Positions 6,071 to 11,428 of a stretch of DNA of 11,428 nt are shown one piece after another. This stretch comes from a bacterium. GTDB taxonomy: Bacteria; Spirochaetota; UBA4802; UBA5550. The notes beneath the pieces were generated by a model. That model was not told the DNA's origin, ran no database searches, and saw only the letters and a program-made list of their open reading frames with translations. The stretch lies in contig JAAENB010000381.1 in the NCBI GenBank assembly GCA_024224995.1, forward strand, positions 1-11,428. Reading direction: 5' to 3'. The position numbers and the translations under genes are program-made. The first letter of the stretch is position 1. Each line of letters starts with the position of its first letter.

Positions 6071-6820
6071 TTAAAATATATCTTTATGGATAAAGTCAAA
6101 CAGTTTTTCCGCGATTTTGATATTATTTACTTCAACATCATTCGCCTTTGACCGGGCTACTTTTACCGCTTCAACCAGCTTATCCAGCCGCTGGAGCAAT
6201 TCCGATTTCTGCCTCGCCGATATTTTCCCTGAGGAGTAGACCGTTTCATATTTCCCTACCTGGAAATCGAGGTGAAGCAGTTCTGTCTGGGCCGGATGTT
6301 TTTCCGTAGCATCATACTTTACAATAACTTTTGGCCGTTTAATGCTTCTGAATTTCACTTCGGGATCCGTTGTATAGACTCCTACCTTTTCATCGAAATC
6401 CCATTTTCTTGTATGATCAAGGGCTGGTATTGCGAGGTACATCTCCCGCAGTTTATTCAAATGGCTCTCCATTGCCAGGAGCGATGTTGCTGAAAAAGTT
6501 CCAAAATTAACTTCGCCTACAATAAGCTCGGCTTTTACGGTATTGGAACAGTTTGTCTCTTCTTTGGATATATTCGCGTCAATTCCGGCGATAATTGTTT
6601 CCAGGTTTGAACCTAACTGGTCTTTTACTGTTGATACCATTTCTTTGACTTCATCCGGAATCTGCTCGGAATCTTCTTCAAGAGCGATATAATGTTTTAC
6701 CATGCCGTCGAAATTATCCGATTTCTGGCTAAAAGCGTTCTTGCATTCACCAATGACCCTGTTTGCTTTATTTTTCCTATCCTGTTCAACCGCAAGAAGT
6801 TCATGTAATTTGTTAGCCAT
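6071..6820 (-). CDS. Uncharacterised cytoplasmic protein of a widespread family (DUF7873-like)
   Basis: 249 aa from the ATG at 6820, which has GGGGG 5 nt upstream (6826-6830). An in-frame ATG at 6853 lies before the likely transcription start and is rejected. There is no signal peptide or membrane segment. The N-terminus MANKLHELLAVE, the middle LLAMESHLNKLREMYLAIPALD and the C-terminal block YDATEKHPAQ, then VGKYETVYSSGKISARQK and VKVARSKANDVEV, match what I recall of a family common in actinobacteria and bacilli. Those members share K-L-H-E-x-L-A-V-E, a P-x-L-D-x-x-R-x-W motif, E-A-T-x-x-H-P-A-Q and R-A-N-x-x-E-V. Function is unknown. The family name is from memory and would need a profile search. 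The gene is monocistronic between the tRNA region and the barrel gene, with its own -10 box. Confidence 0.85.
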   Translation of the reverse strand: MANKLHELLAVEQDRKNKANRVIGECKNAFSQKSDNFDGMVKHYIALEEDSEQIPDEVKEMVSTVKDQLGSNLETIIAGIDANISKEETNCSNTVKAELIVGEVNFGTFSATSLLAMESHLNKLREMYLAIPALDHTRKWDFDEKVGVYTTDPEVKFRSIKRPKVIVKYDATEKHPAQTELLHLDFQVGKYETVYSSGKISARQKSELLQRLDKLVEAVKVARSKANDVEVNNIKIAEKLFDFIHKDIF

Positions 6821-6855
6821 ATTTTCCCCCAATGATTTTATGTTTACATACATAT

Positions 6856-6884
6856 ATTATAGGGAGAATAAAAAAAACAAGTAC
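6856..6884 (-). promoter_or_regulatory. Candidate promoter of the DUF7873-like gene
   Basis: On the minus strand a perfect -10 TATAAT (6856-6861) lies 35 nt before the ATG at 6820. The -35 at 17-nt spacing is weak (GTACTT, 6879-6884). Confidence 0.5.
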
Positions 6885-6894
6885 TTTTCTCTAA

Positions 6895-7917
6895 TTAAAT
6901 ATCAAACCGTGTTCCAAGAAAAATATTCAGGTTAATGATATCAGCATTAATAGCTATCCCCTCATCATTCCGGAACATATAGGTAATTATCGTTTTATCC
7001 ATAGTAAAGGCGACACCTGCGAATATATTATCATGATTTATTCCTCCGGCGAATCTTCCGTTGAATTTCAAAAAGGGAGTATAATTGTTAACATCACCCG
7101 ATGTATCCGCGTAGTTCATGTTTGCCACGCCAATTCCGCCAAACGCGGACGCCGTAAGAAAGAAGATCTTTCCCAGAACCAGGGTATAGGCGTATCCTCC
7201 GGATATACCCACGGTGGTATACTTGCCGCCGGAATAAGCGCTTTCAAGACCGTAATTTGTCTGCTCACTGGCGGGGATTAATGTTGAACCACTTGAGAGA
7301 CTTAAATACGTCATCGATAAGGCGGCGATTATTCCTCCGGCGGATTTTTTCTGCCGCTCGGTTTGCTTAAAGGCCGCGCTGTAGGAATAATTATCCGCGA
7401 AAATATAAAAGAAATTGAAACCAAGCAGAAAGGTTTCAAGGTCTTGCCGTATAGTGCCGCTATCTCCGGCATTAAGCCCAAAGTCACCGGGCTCATCCAG
7501 ATAAAATCCATCATACATCTGTAAATACAAATCAGCCCCAATATTCCTGGAGTAATAATGCAGTTGATAATCCGAGTAATCGGTTGAACCGTATTTACTT
7601 TCGTCTTCTCCTGAGTTAATAACGATCCTGCTGTATGAAAGAATAAAATTCATGTATGAGATCTCAATACCCTGGTTGCTCATTGTATTGGGCTGGTAAC
7701 TAATATCTTTAGCAGCGCTGCTGTCGCTGCCTCTGTATTTCAACAGAACAAACTGCCAGGGTCTTTGAAGAGTGAGGCGAATCGTAAAGGCATCATTATA
7801 TTCTTCTATCCAGCCGTCATCCTCGGGCGGGGCGGTAACTTCTTCGGGCTGCGCGAATATCGCGTTGCTATAAAAAAGTGCGGCTATTAACAGCGTGTTT
7901 ATTATAAAATATCTCAT
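6895..7917 (-). CDS. Secreted outer-membrane barrel protein, DUF4421-like
   Basis: 340 aa. Residues 1-22 form a standard signal peptide (hydrophobic core, cleavage after IFA, mature start QPEEV). There is no lipobox cysteine. The rest is rich in alternating aromatic and polar strands ending in a terminal strand LNIFLGTRFDI, as in outer-membrane barrels. Several landmarks resemble DUF4421: ISYQPNTMSNQGIEISYMN near residue 73, then LHYYSRNIGADLYLQMYDGFYL, where a Y-D-G-F-Y-L segment follows a long strand. Such proteins are expected in the outer membrane; their cargo or partner is unknown. The start has GGGGGGATG-type ribosome sequence (GGGGGGATGAAGT) right upstream and a near-consensus promoter at 7961-7989. 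The gene is likely monocistronic, though the next gene downstream is on the same strand 74 nt away. Confidence 0.85.
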   Translation of the reverse strand: MRYFIINTLLIAALFYSNAIFAQPEEVTAPPEDDGWIEEYNDAFTIRLTLQRPWQFVLLKYRGSDSSAAKDISYQPNTMSNQGIEISYMNFILSYSRIVINSGEDESKYGSTDYSDYQLHYYSRNIGADLYLQMYDGFYLDEPGDFGLNAGDSGTIRQDLETFLLGFNFFYIFADNYSYSAAFKQTERQKKSAGGIIAALSMTYLSLSSGSTLIPASEQTNYGLESAYSGGKYTTVGISGGYAYTLVLGKIFFLTASAFGGIGVANMNYADTSGDVNNYTPFLKFNGRFAGGINHDNIFAGVAFTMDKTIITYMFRNDEGIAINADIINLNIFLGTRFDI

Positions 7918-7960
7918 ACTTCATCCCCCCATGTATTATTACAAAATCAATTTACTCTAT

Positions 7961-7989
7961 AGTATAGGGATTAATTTAGACATTGTCAA
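7961..7989 (-). promoter_or_regulatory. Near-consensus promoter of the barrel protein gene
   Basis: On the minus strand TTGACA (7984-7989), exactly 17 nt, then TATACT (7961-7966), 43 nt upstream of the ATG. This is the strongest sigma-70-type promoter in the window. Confidence 0.8.
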
Positions 7990-8073
7990 GGATATATATA
8001 AGCTGTATGAAGAATATATTTACTTATTATTTTGAGGGATTGATCTCACCCATATTAAAATTCAGTAAATTTT

Positions 8074-8216
8074 TTTCATTACTCATAATCTGTTCAAAAA
8101 AATTAACTCCATTCCAGGTTTCCGGTGGTTTGTGAGCACTAAAAATCCGGGGATGATCGCGAATCCTCTTGACTTAATTTTTCAAAATTACAATAATGAA
8201 ACACTAACCGTTATTG
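8074..8216 (+). other. Large imperfect inverted repeat, possible degenerate attC site
   Basis: TTTCATTA (8074-8081) matches TAATGAAA (8194-8201). AAAAATTAACTC (8098-8109) matches GACTTAATTTTT (8171-8182) with one mismatch. An inner hairpin has CCGG arms (8122-8125, 8147-8150) and a GTG-AG-CAC tip. About 128 nt therefore folds into one long imperfect stem. A GTT core (8210, GTTATTG) follows the right arm and the next ORF starts 28 nt later, as after an attC site. However, the left end lacks the matching AAC triplet and the core departs from GTTRRRY. It is listed as a possible site because it mirrors the better one at 8968. Confidence 0.35.
8169..8197 (+). promoter_or_regulatory. Candidate promoter of the cassette ORF
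   Basis: TTGACT (8169-8174), a 17-nt spacer and AATAAT (8192-8197) lie 47 nt before the TTG start at 8244. It coincides with the right arm of the inverted repeat, so sequence constraints may overlap. Confidence 0.4.
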
Positions 8217-8243
8217 GCAATAGAAACTTAAAAGAGAGTCAAG

Positions 8244-8940
8244 TTGAAAGCGATAGATAGTAAAATAATTTCGATTTAAAAAAAATCAAAAATTAACGAA
8301 AGAATTTGTAATTGCTATATTTTCAAAAGGCCTAACAGGTGAATTCCCAAGGGGTAGACAAACTCTAATAAGTTTTTTATATATAAAAAACTTATTTAAG
8401 CACGATTTTGAAGGAAAAGATATTTGTGAAATTTGTGGACTGCCTAAAAAGACAACAGAAGATAAAACTCATCAACTGTATACTTATTATTTAGGCCATT
8501 CCTGGAATGAAATGCCCTTACATTACTTAATTGAACTTGATGAAATTATGAGTTATGAAAAACCTGTAACTACAAAAAGTGAAGAAAGCAAAATCTTAGA
8601 ACTACTTAATTTTATTTCTGAATCTGAACCGAATGAAACTCCCGGAAAGTTAGAAAAGCGAATTGCAAAACATAAAATTTTACCAAAAACTGATAAATAT
8701 AAACGATATGGAATTTTATTGACATTGTCTGAATGTGGGATTTTACCTAATGAATTTATTCCACCCAAATATGATAAATTTTCGACTAAGAAAGAAATCC
8801 GCAAAGCAAGTGAAAACTTAACCACTTCTCACCGCTCTGATATTATCTTACCACCAGGCGTATTGGAGGCTATAAAAAATAAATTATTGATCTTTTTAAA
8901 ATATACTCCATATAGGGTTAGCTCTTCGGCAGAAAAATAA
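8244..8940 (+). pseudogene. Cassette-borne ORF of unknown function with a probable frameshift
   Basis: The longest ATG-started frame begins at 8512, but the same frame is open back to a stop at 8266-8268. It reads coherently there (KEFVIAIFSKGLTGEFPRGR, then a CEIC pair in DICEICGLPKKTTED). From a TTG at 8244 a second frame reads LKAIDSKIISI and hits TAA at 8277-8279. Removing one T before the eight-A run (8278-8285) joins the two frames into about 231 residues. The ORF is thus probably broken by one inserted base at a homopolymer, or carries a sequencing error; slippage is a remote option. The protein is basic, with an isolated C-x2-C pair and no signal peptide. I do not recognise the family. 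Codon use is far more AT-rich than the lipoprotein genes, which suggests transfer. It ends 27 nt before the attC-like site. If the frameshift is real, translation from 8512 would give only a 142-aa fragment. Confidence 0.65.
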
Positions 8941-8967
8941 AACTAAAAAGAGGGGCGGGGCAACAGC

Positions 8968-9093
8968 ATATAACAGAGAATATAAGCAATTGCCGCCTTT
9001 TTCAATAATAAATCTTACTTGACAAAAAACACAATCTATTTACTAAATCAAGTTGAATAAAGGCAACTGCTTATAATTCTCGAAACGTTGGGC
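8968..9093 (+). other. attC-like recombination site of an integron cassette
   Basis: The left core ATATAAC (8968-8974, conserved AAC) and right core GTTGGGC (9087-9093, an exact GTTRRRY match in context AACGTTGGGCG) bracket a long imperfect inverted repeat. GAGAAT (8976-8981) pairs with ATTCTC (9076-9081), ATAAGCA (8982-8988) with TGCTTAT (9068-9074) leaving A9075 unpaired, and TTGCC (8990-8994) with GGCAA (9062-9066). The inner ACTTGA and TCAAGT also match. The 126-nt length, extrahelical base and position between two ORFs in the same direction are typical of attC. The left core departs from RYYYAAC at one position. A TTGACA/TACTAA pair (9019-9046) in the loop may act as a promoter. Confidence 0.6.
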
Positions 9094-9127
9094 GCAATAT
9101 TAAAAAATCTATTGTGAGGATTTATAA

Positions 9128-9310
9128 ATGAAACGATTATTTTATATATTACCCATTATTACAATAATATTTATTATTTTCTATATAATATGGATTAATT
9201 TGCCATATGAAATAAACAGATATTATGATACTCATCATGGTATTAAAAATATTGAAGTATATTATAAAATAGATAATAAATTACCGGAAAATAAACTGGA
9301 AATAGAATGA
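9128..9310 (+). CDS. Small membrane protein directly after the attC-like site
   Basis: 60 aa: MKRLFYILPIITIIFIIFYI and a few more apolar residues form one N-terminal membrane segment (about residues 4-24), followed by a polar, charged tail (YYKIDNKLPENKLEIE). The start is supported by GTGAGGA about 7 nt upstream and lies 34 nt after the attC core, the usual spacing for a cassette ORF. The TGA at 9308-9310 is in frame with sequence that continues RKILEMIKELIYTYSLRKEE in the same very AT-rich style. The original cassette protein may have been about 80 residues and been cut by a CGA-to-TGA or similar change. No family is recognised; a small toxin or immunity-type protein is only a guess from size and context. 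Confidence 0.6.
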   Translation: MKRLFYILPIITIIFIIFYIIWINLPYEINRYYDTHHGIKNIEVYYKIDNKLPENKLEIE

Positions 9311-9325
9311 AGAAAAATACTTGAA

Positions 9326-10051
9326 ATGATTAAAGAACTGATCTACACTTATTCATTACGTAAAGAGGAAGTGTATGAAGATTACATTCACGGTTTTCCT
9401 TTTTTTAAACCGGCCTATGACAAAAAGCGGAACTTCACCATAGCTATCTGTGGATACGGCCGTAATGAGCGTGACCTGCAAGAGGTTTTTGATACCCAGA
9501 TGAGGAGGGATTTTTTTCCAGTCCCCCTTGACCAGATGGGCGGAAATTTCAGGTTCTGGGAGCCTCAAATTGATCTTTATATTGCTGAAAGCGGTAACGA
9601 AATCAGCGCGTCAAAGCTTAATCATCCCGGTGATTCATATGGTTACCGGGTTCAGGATGGCAATAGTGTACTTGTCTACTGCACTGATGTTGAACACGCA
9701 GACGGCATTGATCCTCATGTTGTGGAGCTGGCAAGGGATGCGGACCTTCTTATTCACGATGCGCAGTATACCCCTGAAGAGCTCAAATTGAAAAAAGGCT
9801 GGGGACACAGCAGCTGGAAACAGGCCGCTGAAGTGGCCCGCCTGGCGGGAGCAAAAAAACTGGCGCTCTTTCACGATGGCAAGGAAATTCCCGTGCTCTT
9901 TTGCAGGAATGATGATCTTTCGATCAAGGATTTTAATGACGCAATTATCGAACATGGCAAGCGGCCTAAACTTATCTCCAATTCCTCATGGAACTGGCAA
10001 CAGCCGAAAACAGGCAGGAATTCCTGGAAAGAGCCGACCCAAACATGGTAG
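9326..10051 (+). pseudogene. N-terminally truncated metallo-beta-lactamase-fold hydrolase
   Basis: 241 aa. From residue 21 the sequence follows a bacterial MBL-fold hydrolase family: IHGFPFFKPAYD, FPVPLDQMGGNFRF, LNHPGDSYGYRV (His100), YCTDVEH (Asp121), ADLLIHDAQYTPEE (His144), GWGHSSW (His161) and KLALFH (His183). Intact members have about 80 more N-terminal residues ending in T-H-x-H-x-D-H-I-x-G-F-P-F-F. Here the equivalent reads VYEDYIHGFPFF, with the metal-binding histidines absent (Tyr17 and Tyr20 at two positions) and the fold's first half missing. The C-terminus after His183 is also unlike the usual H-H-D-P ending. Near 9970-9988 coding character shifts to another frame, which gives MELATAENRQEFLERAD and ends at 10095. 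The gene is thus a remnant joined to cassette DNA near 9375-9385 and is unlikely to be catalytic. It may have been co-transcribed with the TPR gene downstream. Confidence 0.75.
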
Positions 10052-10113
10052 AAACCATGCAAAAAAATATATCAGCCCCTACAGAAAAACCGTAATAAAA
10101 AAAAGGAGGAACC

Positions 10114-10551
10114 ATGTTTAAAGAAAATTATGAAGACCTGAAATATCATGAACATCTTTTGGAAGAAGCCAAAAAGTCAGGAAACAAAGAATATATCGAT
10201 TCAGGTCTTTTTATAATTGGAAATATCCATCAACAAAAAGGAGATACTGACAAGGCAATGGCATATTATCGAAGCTGTCTTGAAATCAGGGAAGAGCTGG
10301 AAGACGAACACGGCATCGCAGAATTATTAGGATTAGTCGCTTTGATAAGAATTGAATCAGAGGATTATGCCGAAGCCCTGGACAACTTACTGGAGGCATA
10401 CCTGCTCTTTAAAGAGCTTGAAGACCCGAAAATTAAAACAATAAGCGAGAATATTCTAAAAGTAAAAAGCCATATGAACGAAAAAGACTTCAACGAAACC
10501 CTGAACCGGGCCGGAATAGACCCGGAAGAACAGGCCTTTTCCTTTTCTTAA
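10114..10551 (+). CDS. Tetratricopeptide-repeat protein
   Basis: 145 aa, all helical in character, with no signal peptide. Two TPR-like units are visible. The first covers about residues 28-61 (SGLFIIGNIHQQKGDTDKAM, then YYRSCLEIREELED), with the G-x-x-x-x-x-x-G-D-x-x-x-A-x-x-Y-Y pattern. The second covers about residues 66-102 (LVALIRIESEDYAEALDNLL, then EAYLLFKELED). The C-terminal 40 residues are charged and may form a capping helix. TPRs bind protein partners; the partner is not evident. The start has a very strong AAAAGGAGG ribosome site 4 nt upstream. It lies 62 nt after the stop of the MBL remnant and only 18 nt after the alternative-frame stop at 10095, so it was probably in an operon with that gene before it broke. 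Confidence 0.85.
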   Translation: MFKENYEDLKYHEHLLEEAKKSGNKEYIDSGLFIIGNIHQQKGDTDKAMAYYRSCLEIREELEDEHGIAELLGLVALIRIESEDYAEALDNLLEAYLLFKELEDPKIKTISENILKVKSHMNEKDFNETLNRAGIDPEEQAFSFS

Positions 10552-10861
10552 ACAGGAAATTTGTTCATCTAATTTGATATATAAATCTAATTTTTACCCA
10601 ACTTCCAACCAAACAACATTAAACAAAATAGGATAAAAACAAGATTTTTTCACCATCCCCACTAAAAAAGCTTGATTTTTTTAGAACAAAACCCAACATA
10701 TGTTTATCAAAAGAGAAAGGCCCCATCTCCTGCAAGAGATGAGGCCTTTCGTGACAATCCTTACGGAGAGCACACTTAAAACATAAGCCTTTTAAGTAAA
10801 ACGCTCTTCTTAAGAATTGTCAATCAAAATTAATTTCTAATTCTTTAAGGAGAACAAAATC
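10552..10861. other. Intergenic region with two inverted repeats
   Basis: No ORF is supported in these 310 bases. Contents: a 14-bp hairpin at 10715-10750 (separate entry), an 8-bp AT-rich inverted repeat ACTTAAAA/TTTTAAGT (10774-10781 and 10790-10797), and the small palindrome TTCTTAAGAA just after it. No clear promoter is seen. Confidence 0.5.
10715..10750. terminator. Strong hairpin, possible terminator of the TPR gene
   Basis: GAAAGGCC (10715-10722) pairs with GGCCTTTC (10743-10750) and CATCTC (10724-10729) with GAGATG (10736-10741), with one C/A mismatch and the loop CTGCAA. The stem is stable, but no T-run follows on the plus strand (GTGACAATCC). Termination, RNA stability or a structured small RNA are all possible. 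Confidence 0.5.
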
Positions 10862-11092
10862 ATGTTACAAAAAGAAACCTCTGAATTCATTAAAACAGTA
10901 CACCTGGACCAGGCGGAGCGTGAAAGCCTGGAACTAATCCTCAAGGAACTAATCCTCAATCTCCCCCTGGACCCGGAATCGGGCGAAGAATATTACCGGT
11001 CAAACATTCCCGAAGTACGGGACCAGTTTAAGCTGAGTCTTTACGGCTATGAAATGCGCGCGCTCAGAACGCTCTTGCAAAAAATAATATAG
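10862..11092 (+). CDS. Small helical protein of unknown function
   Basis: 76 aa with no signal peptide, transmembrane segment or known motif. It looks like three helices: residues about 4-34 (TSEFIKTVHLDQAERESLEL, then ILKELILN), a short linker rich in D, P, G and E, and residues 47-75 (SNIPEVRDQFKLSLYGYEMR, then ALRTLLQ). The start is supported by AAGGAG about 10 nt upstream. The codon composition is balanced like the TPR gene, which suggests native genome content rather than the AT-rich cassette DNA. Hairpins on both sides suggest it is transcribed alone. I do not recognise it; a small regulatory or adaptor protein would fit the size. Confidence 0.75.
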   Translation: MLQKETSEFIKTVHLDQAERESLELILKELILNLPLDPESGEEYYRSNIPEVRDQFKLSLYGYEMRALRTLLQKII

Positions 11093-11104
11093 AACTCAAA
11101 AAAC

Positions 11105-11142
11105 TTCTCATAGCGATGGGTTTCAACCCATCGTGATGAGAA
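11105..11142. repeat. Long near-perfect hairpin after the small CDS
   Basis: TTCTCAT (11105-11111) pairs with ATGAGAA (11136-11142) and CGATGGGTT (11114-11122) with AACCCATCG (11125-11133), giving 17 of 18 paired positions around a 2-nt loop. No T-run follows. Motifs of the type GATGGGTT/AACCCATC occur as dispersed intergenic hairpins in many bacteria, so a repeat element is likelier than a simple terminator. Confidence 0.65.
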
Positions 11143-11210
11143 TTCAGGGGGAGCAGTTCCCCGGCTCTCTTAAGAAACTCTTTTTAAACAGGGCTTGTTT
11201 CCGGGAAGAG

Positions 11211-11230
11211 AGACGTTGCATGCAACGTCT
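11211..11230. repeat. 20-bp perfect palindrome
   Basis: AGACGTTGCATGCAACGTCT is fully self-complementary with no loop. The same core occurs as a dispersed palindromic repeat in cyanobacterial and other genomes, as far as I recall. It is surrounded here by further inverted repeats. Confidence 0.75.
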
Positions 11231-11262
11231 TTACGGGTTGGTTTCCGGAGATTTGTCCTGGG

Positions 11263-11428
11263 TCAACACCACAGAGGGGTTAAACCCCAAATAAACACCG
11301 TGTACGCGTACCGAATCCCCTCGCAGGGGTCGCATCCCTCCTCAGGGTCTCCATAGCCCTGGCCTGAAAGCGTCCAGTACAGTCGTTGCAGTGCCACTTC
11401 TCTCCGAACCAAGCCGCTCTCAGGGGTC
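11263..11428 (-). CDS. Partial ORF at the window edge, doubtful
   Basis: The minus strand is open from the window edge to a TGA at 11263-11265, about 54 codons (TPESGLVRREVALQRLYWTL, then a CDPC pair and a hydrophobic end WGLTPLWC). There is no start codon context in the window and the region is full of small palindromes, including GGGGTTAAACCCC near 11277 and GTACGCGTAC near 11302. It may be the tail of a real gene or just an open repeat. Confidence 0.2.
   Translation of the reverse strand, partial: TPESGLVRREVALQRLYWTLSGQGYGDPEEGCDPCEGIRYAYTVFIWGLTPLWC

Larger units (their letters stand above)
11093..11428. repeat. Palindrome-rich terminal region
   Basis: At least five inverted repeats are packed in 336 bases: the hairpin 11105-11142, the palindrome 11211-11230, GGGGTT-A-AACCCC near 11277, GTACGCGTAC near 11302 and CCCC-TCGCA-GGGG at 11317-11329. 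No confident gene is present. This looks like a cluster of dispersed intergenic repeats; its GC content is visibly higher than the cassette block. Confidence 0.6.

Noticed and set aside
6821..6853. Upstream ATG of the DUF7873-like gene
   Set aside because: It lies within a few bases of the -10 box and lacks a ribosome site; the ATG at 6820 has GGGGG at good spacing.
9308..9310. Recoded TGA (tryptophan or selenocysteine) in the small cassette ORF
   Set aside because: The first CDS and the 11263 ORF also end with TGA and no recoding hairpin was recognised; a nonsense change in a decaying fusion is simpler.
1..11428. CRISPR array
   Set aside because: No set of regularly spaced identical repeats with unique spacers was found; the repeated units are coding (LVIVD) or short tandem repeats.

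Overview
The window reads as an accessory stretch of a moderately AT-rich, Gram-negative-type genome. Secreted lipoproteins with short, relaxed lipoboxes, an outer-membrane barrel protein and an attC-like site suggest a spirochaete or a similar environmental lineage. That assignment is an inference; no rRNA or marker gene is present to test it.

Positions 1-5516 hold the end of one gene with a repetitive acidic/basic tail, then four lipoprotein genes. One is on the minus strand: a seven-unit repeat protein built around W-K-N-G motifs. Three are on the plus strand: a metzincin zinc protease, an SBBP-type propeller and an Ig-plus-LVIVD propeller. The plus-strand genes are separated by clear rho-independent terminators (2558-2588, 4178-4224), so they are probably separate transcripts. 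One of them has an 8-bp inverted repeat filling the gap between its -35 and -10 boxes.

Positions 5517-6070 are a small minus-strand tRNA region. A complete tRNA-Gly(GCC) with an apparently 6-bp anticodon stem lies next to two halves of another tRNA placed in reversed order: the 3' half is transcribed first, then 39 nt, then the 5' half. The acceptor strands of the two halves pair perfectly, and the sequences beyond their broken anticodon arms are also complementary. This is either a circularly permuted tRNA gene or the relic of a rearranged one, and it is the most unusual structure here.

Positions 6071-7989 hold two minus-strand genes: a cytoplasmic protein of a widespread uncharacterised family, and a secreted DUF4421-like barrel with a near-consensus promoter.

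Positions about 8040-9380 form an AT-rich block that looks like integron gene-cassette DNA. An ORF with a probable frameshift lies between two imperfect inverted repeats of about 125 nt. The second repeat ends in a canonical attC-type core (GTTGGGC) and is followed 34 nt later by a small membrane-protein ORF. That ORF meets an in-frame TGA and then, in the same frame, runs into the remains of a metallo-beta-lactamase-fold hydrolase that has lost its N-terminal half-site. The cassette DNA therefore appears to be joined to a broken host gene near 9375-9385. No integrase is visible in the window.

Positions 10114-11428 hold a TPR protein, a small helical protein and a terminal stretch dense in palindromes and hairpins.
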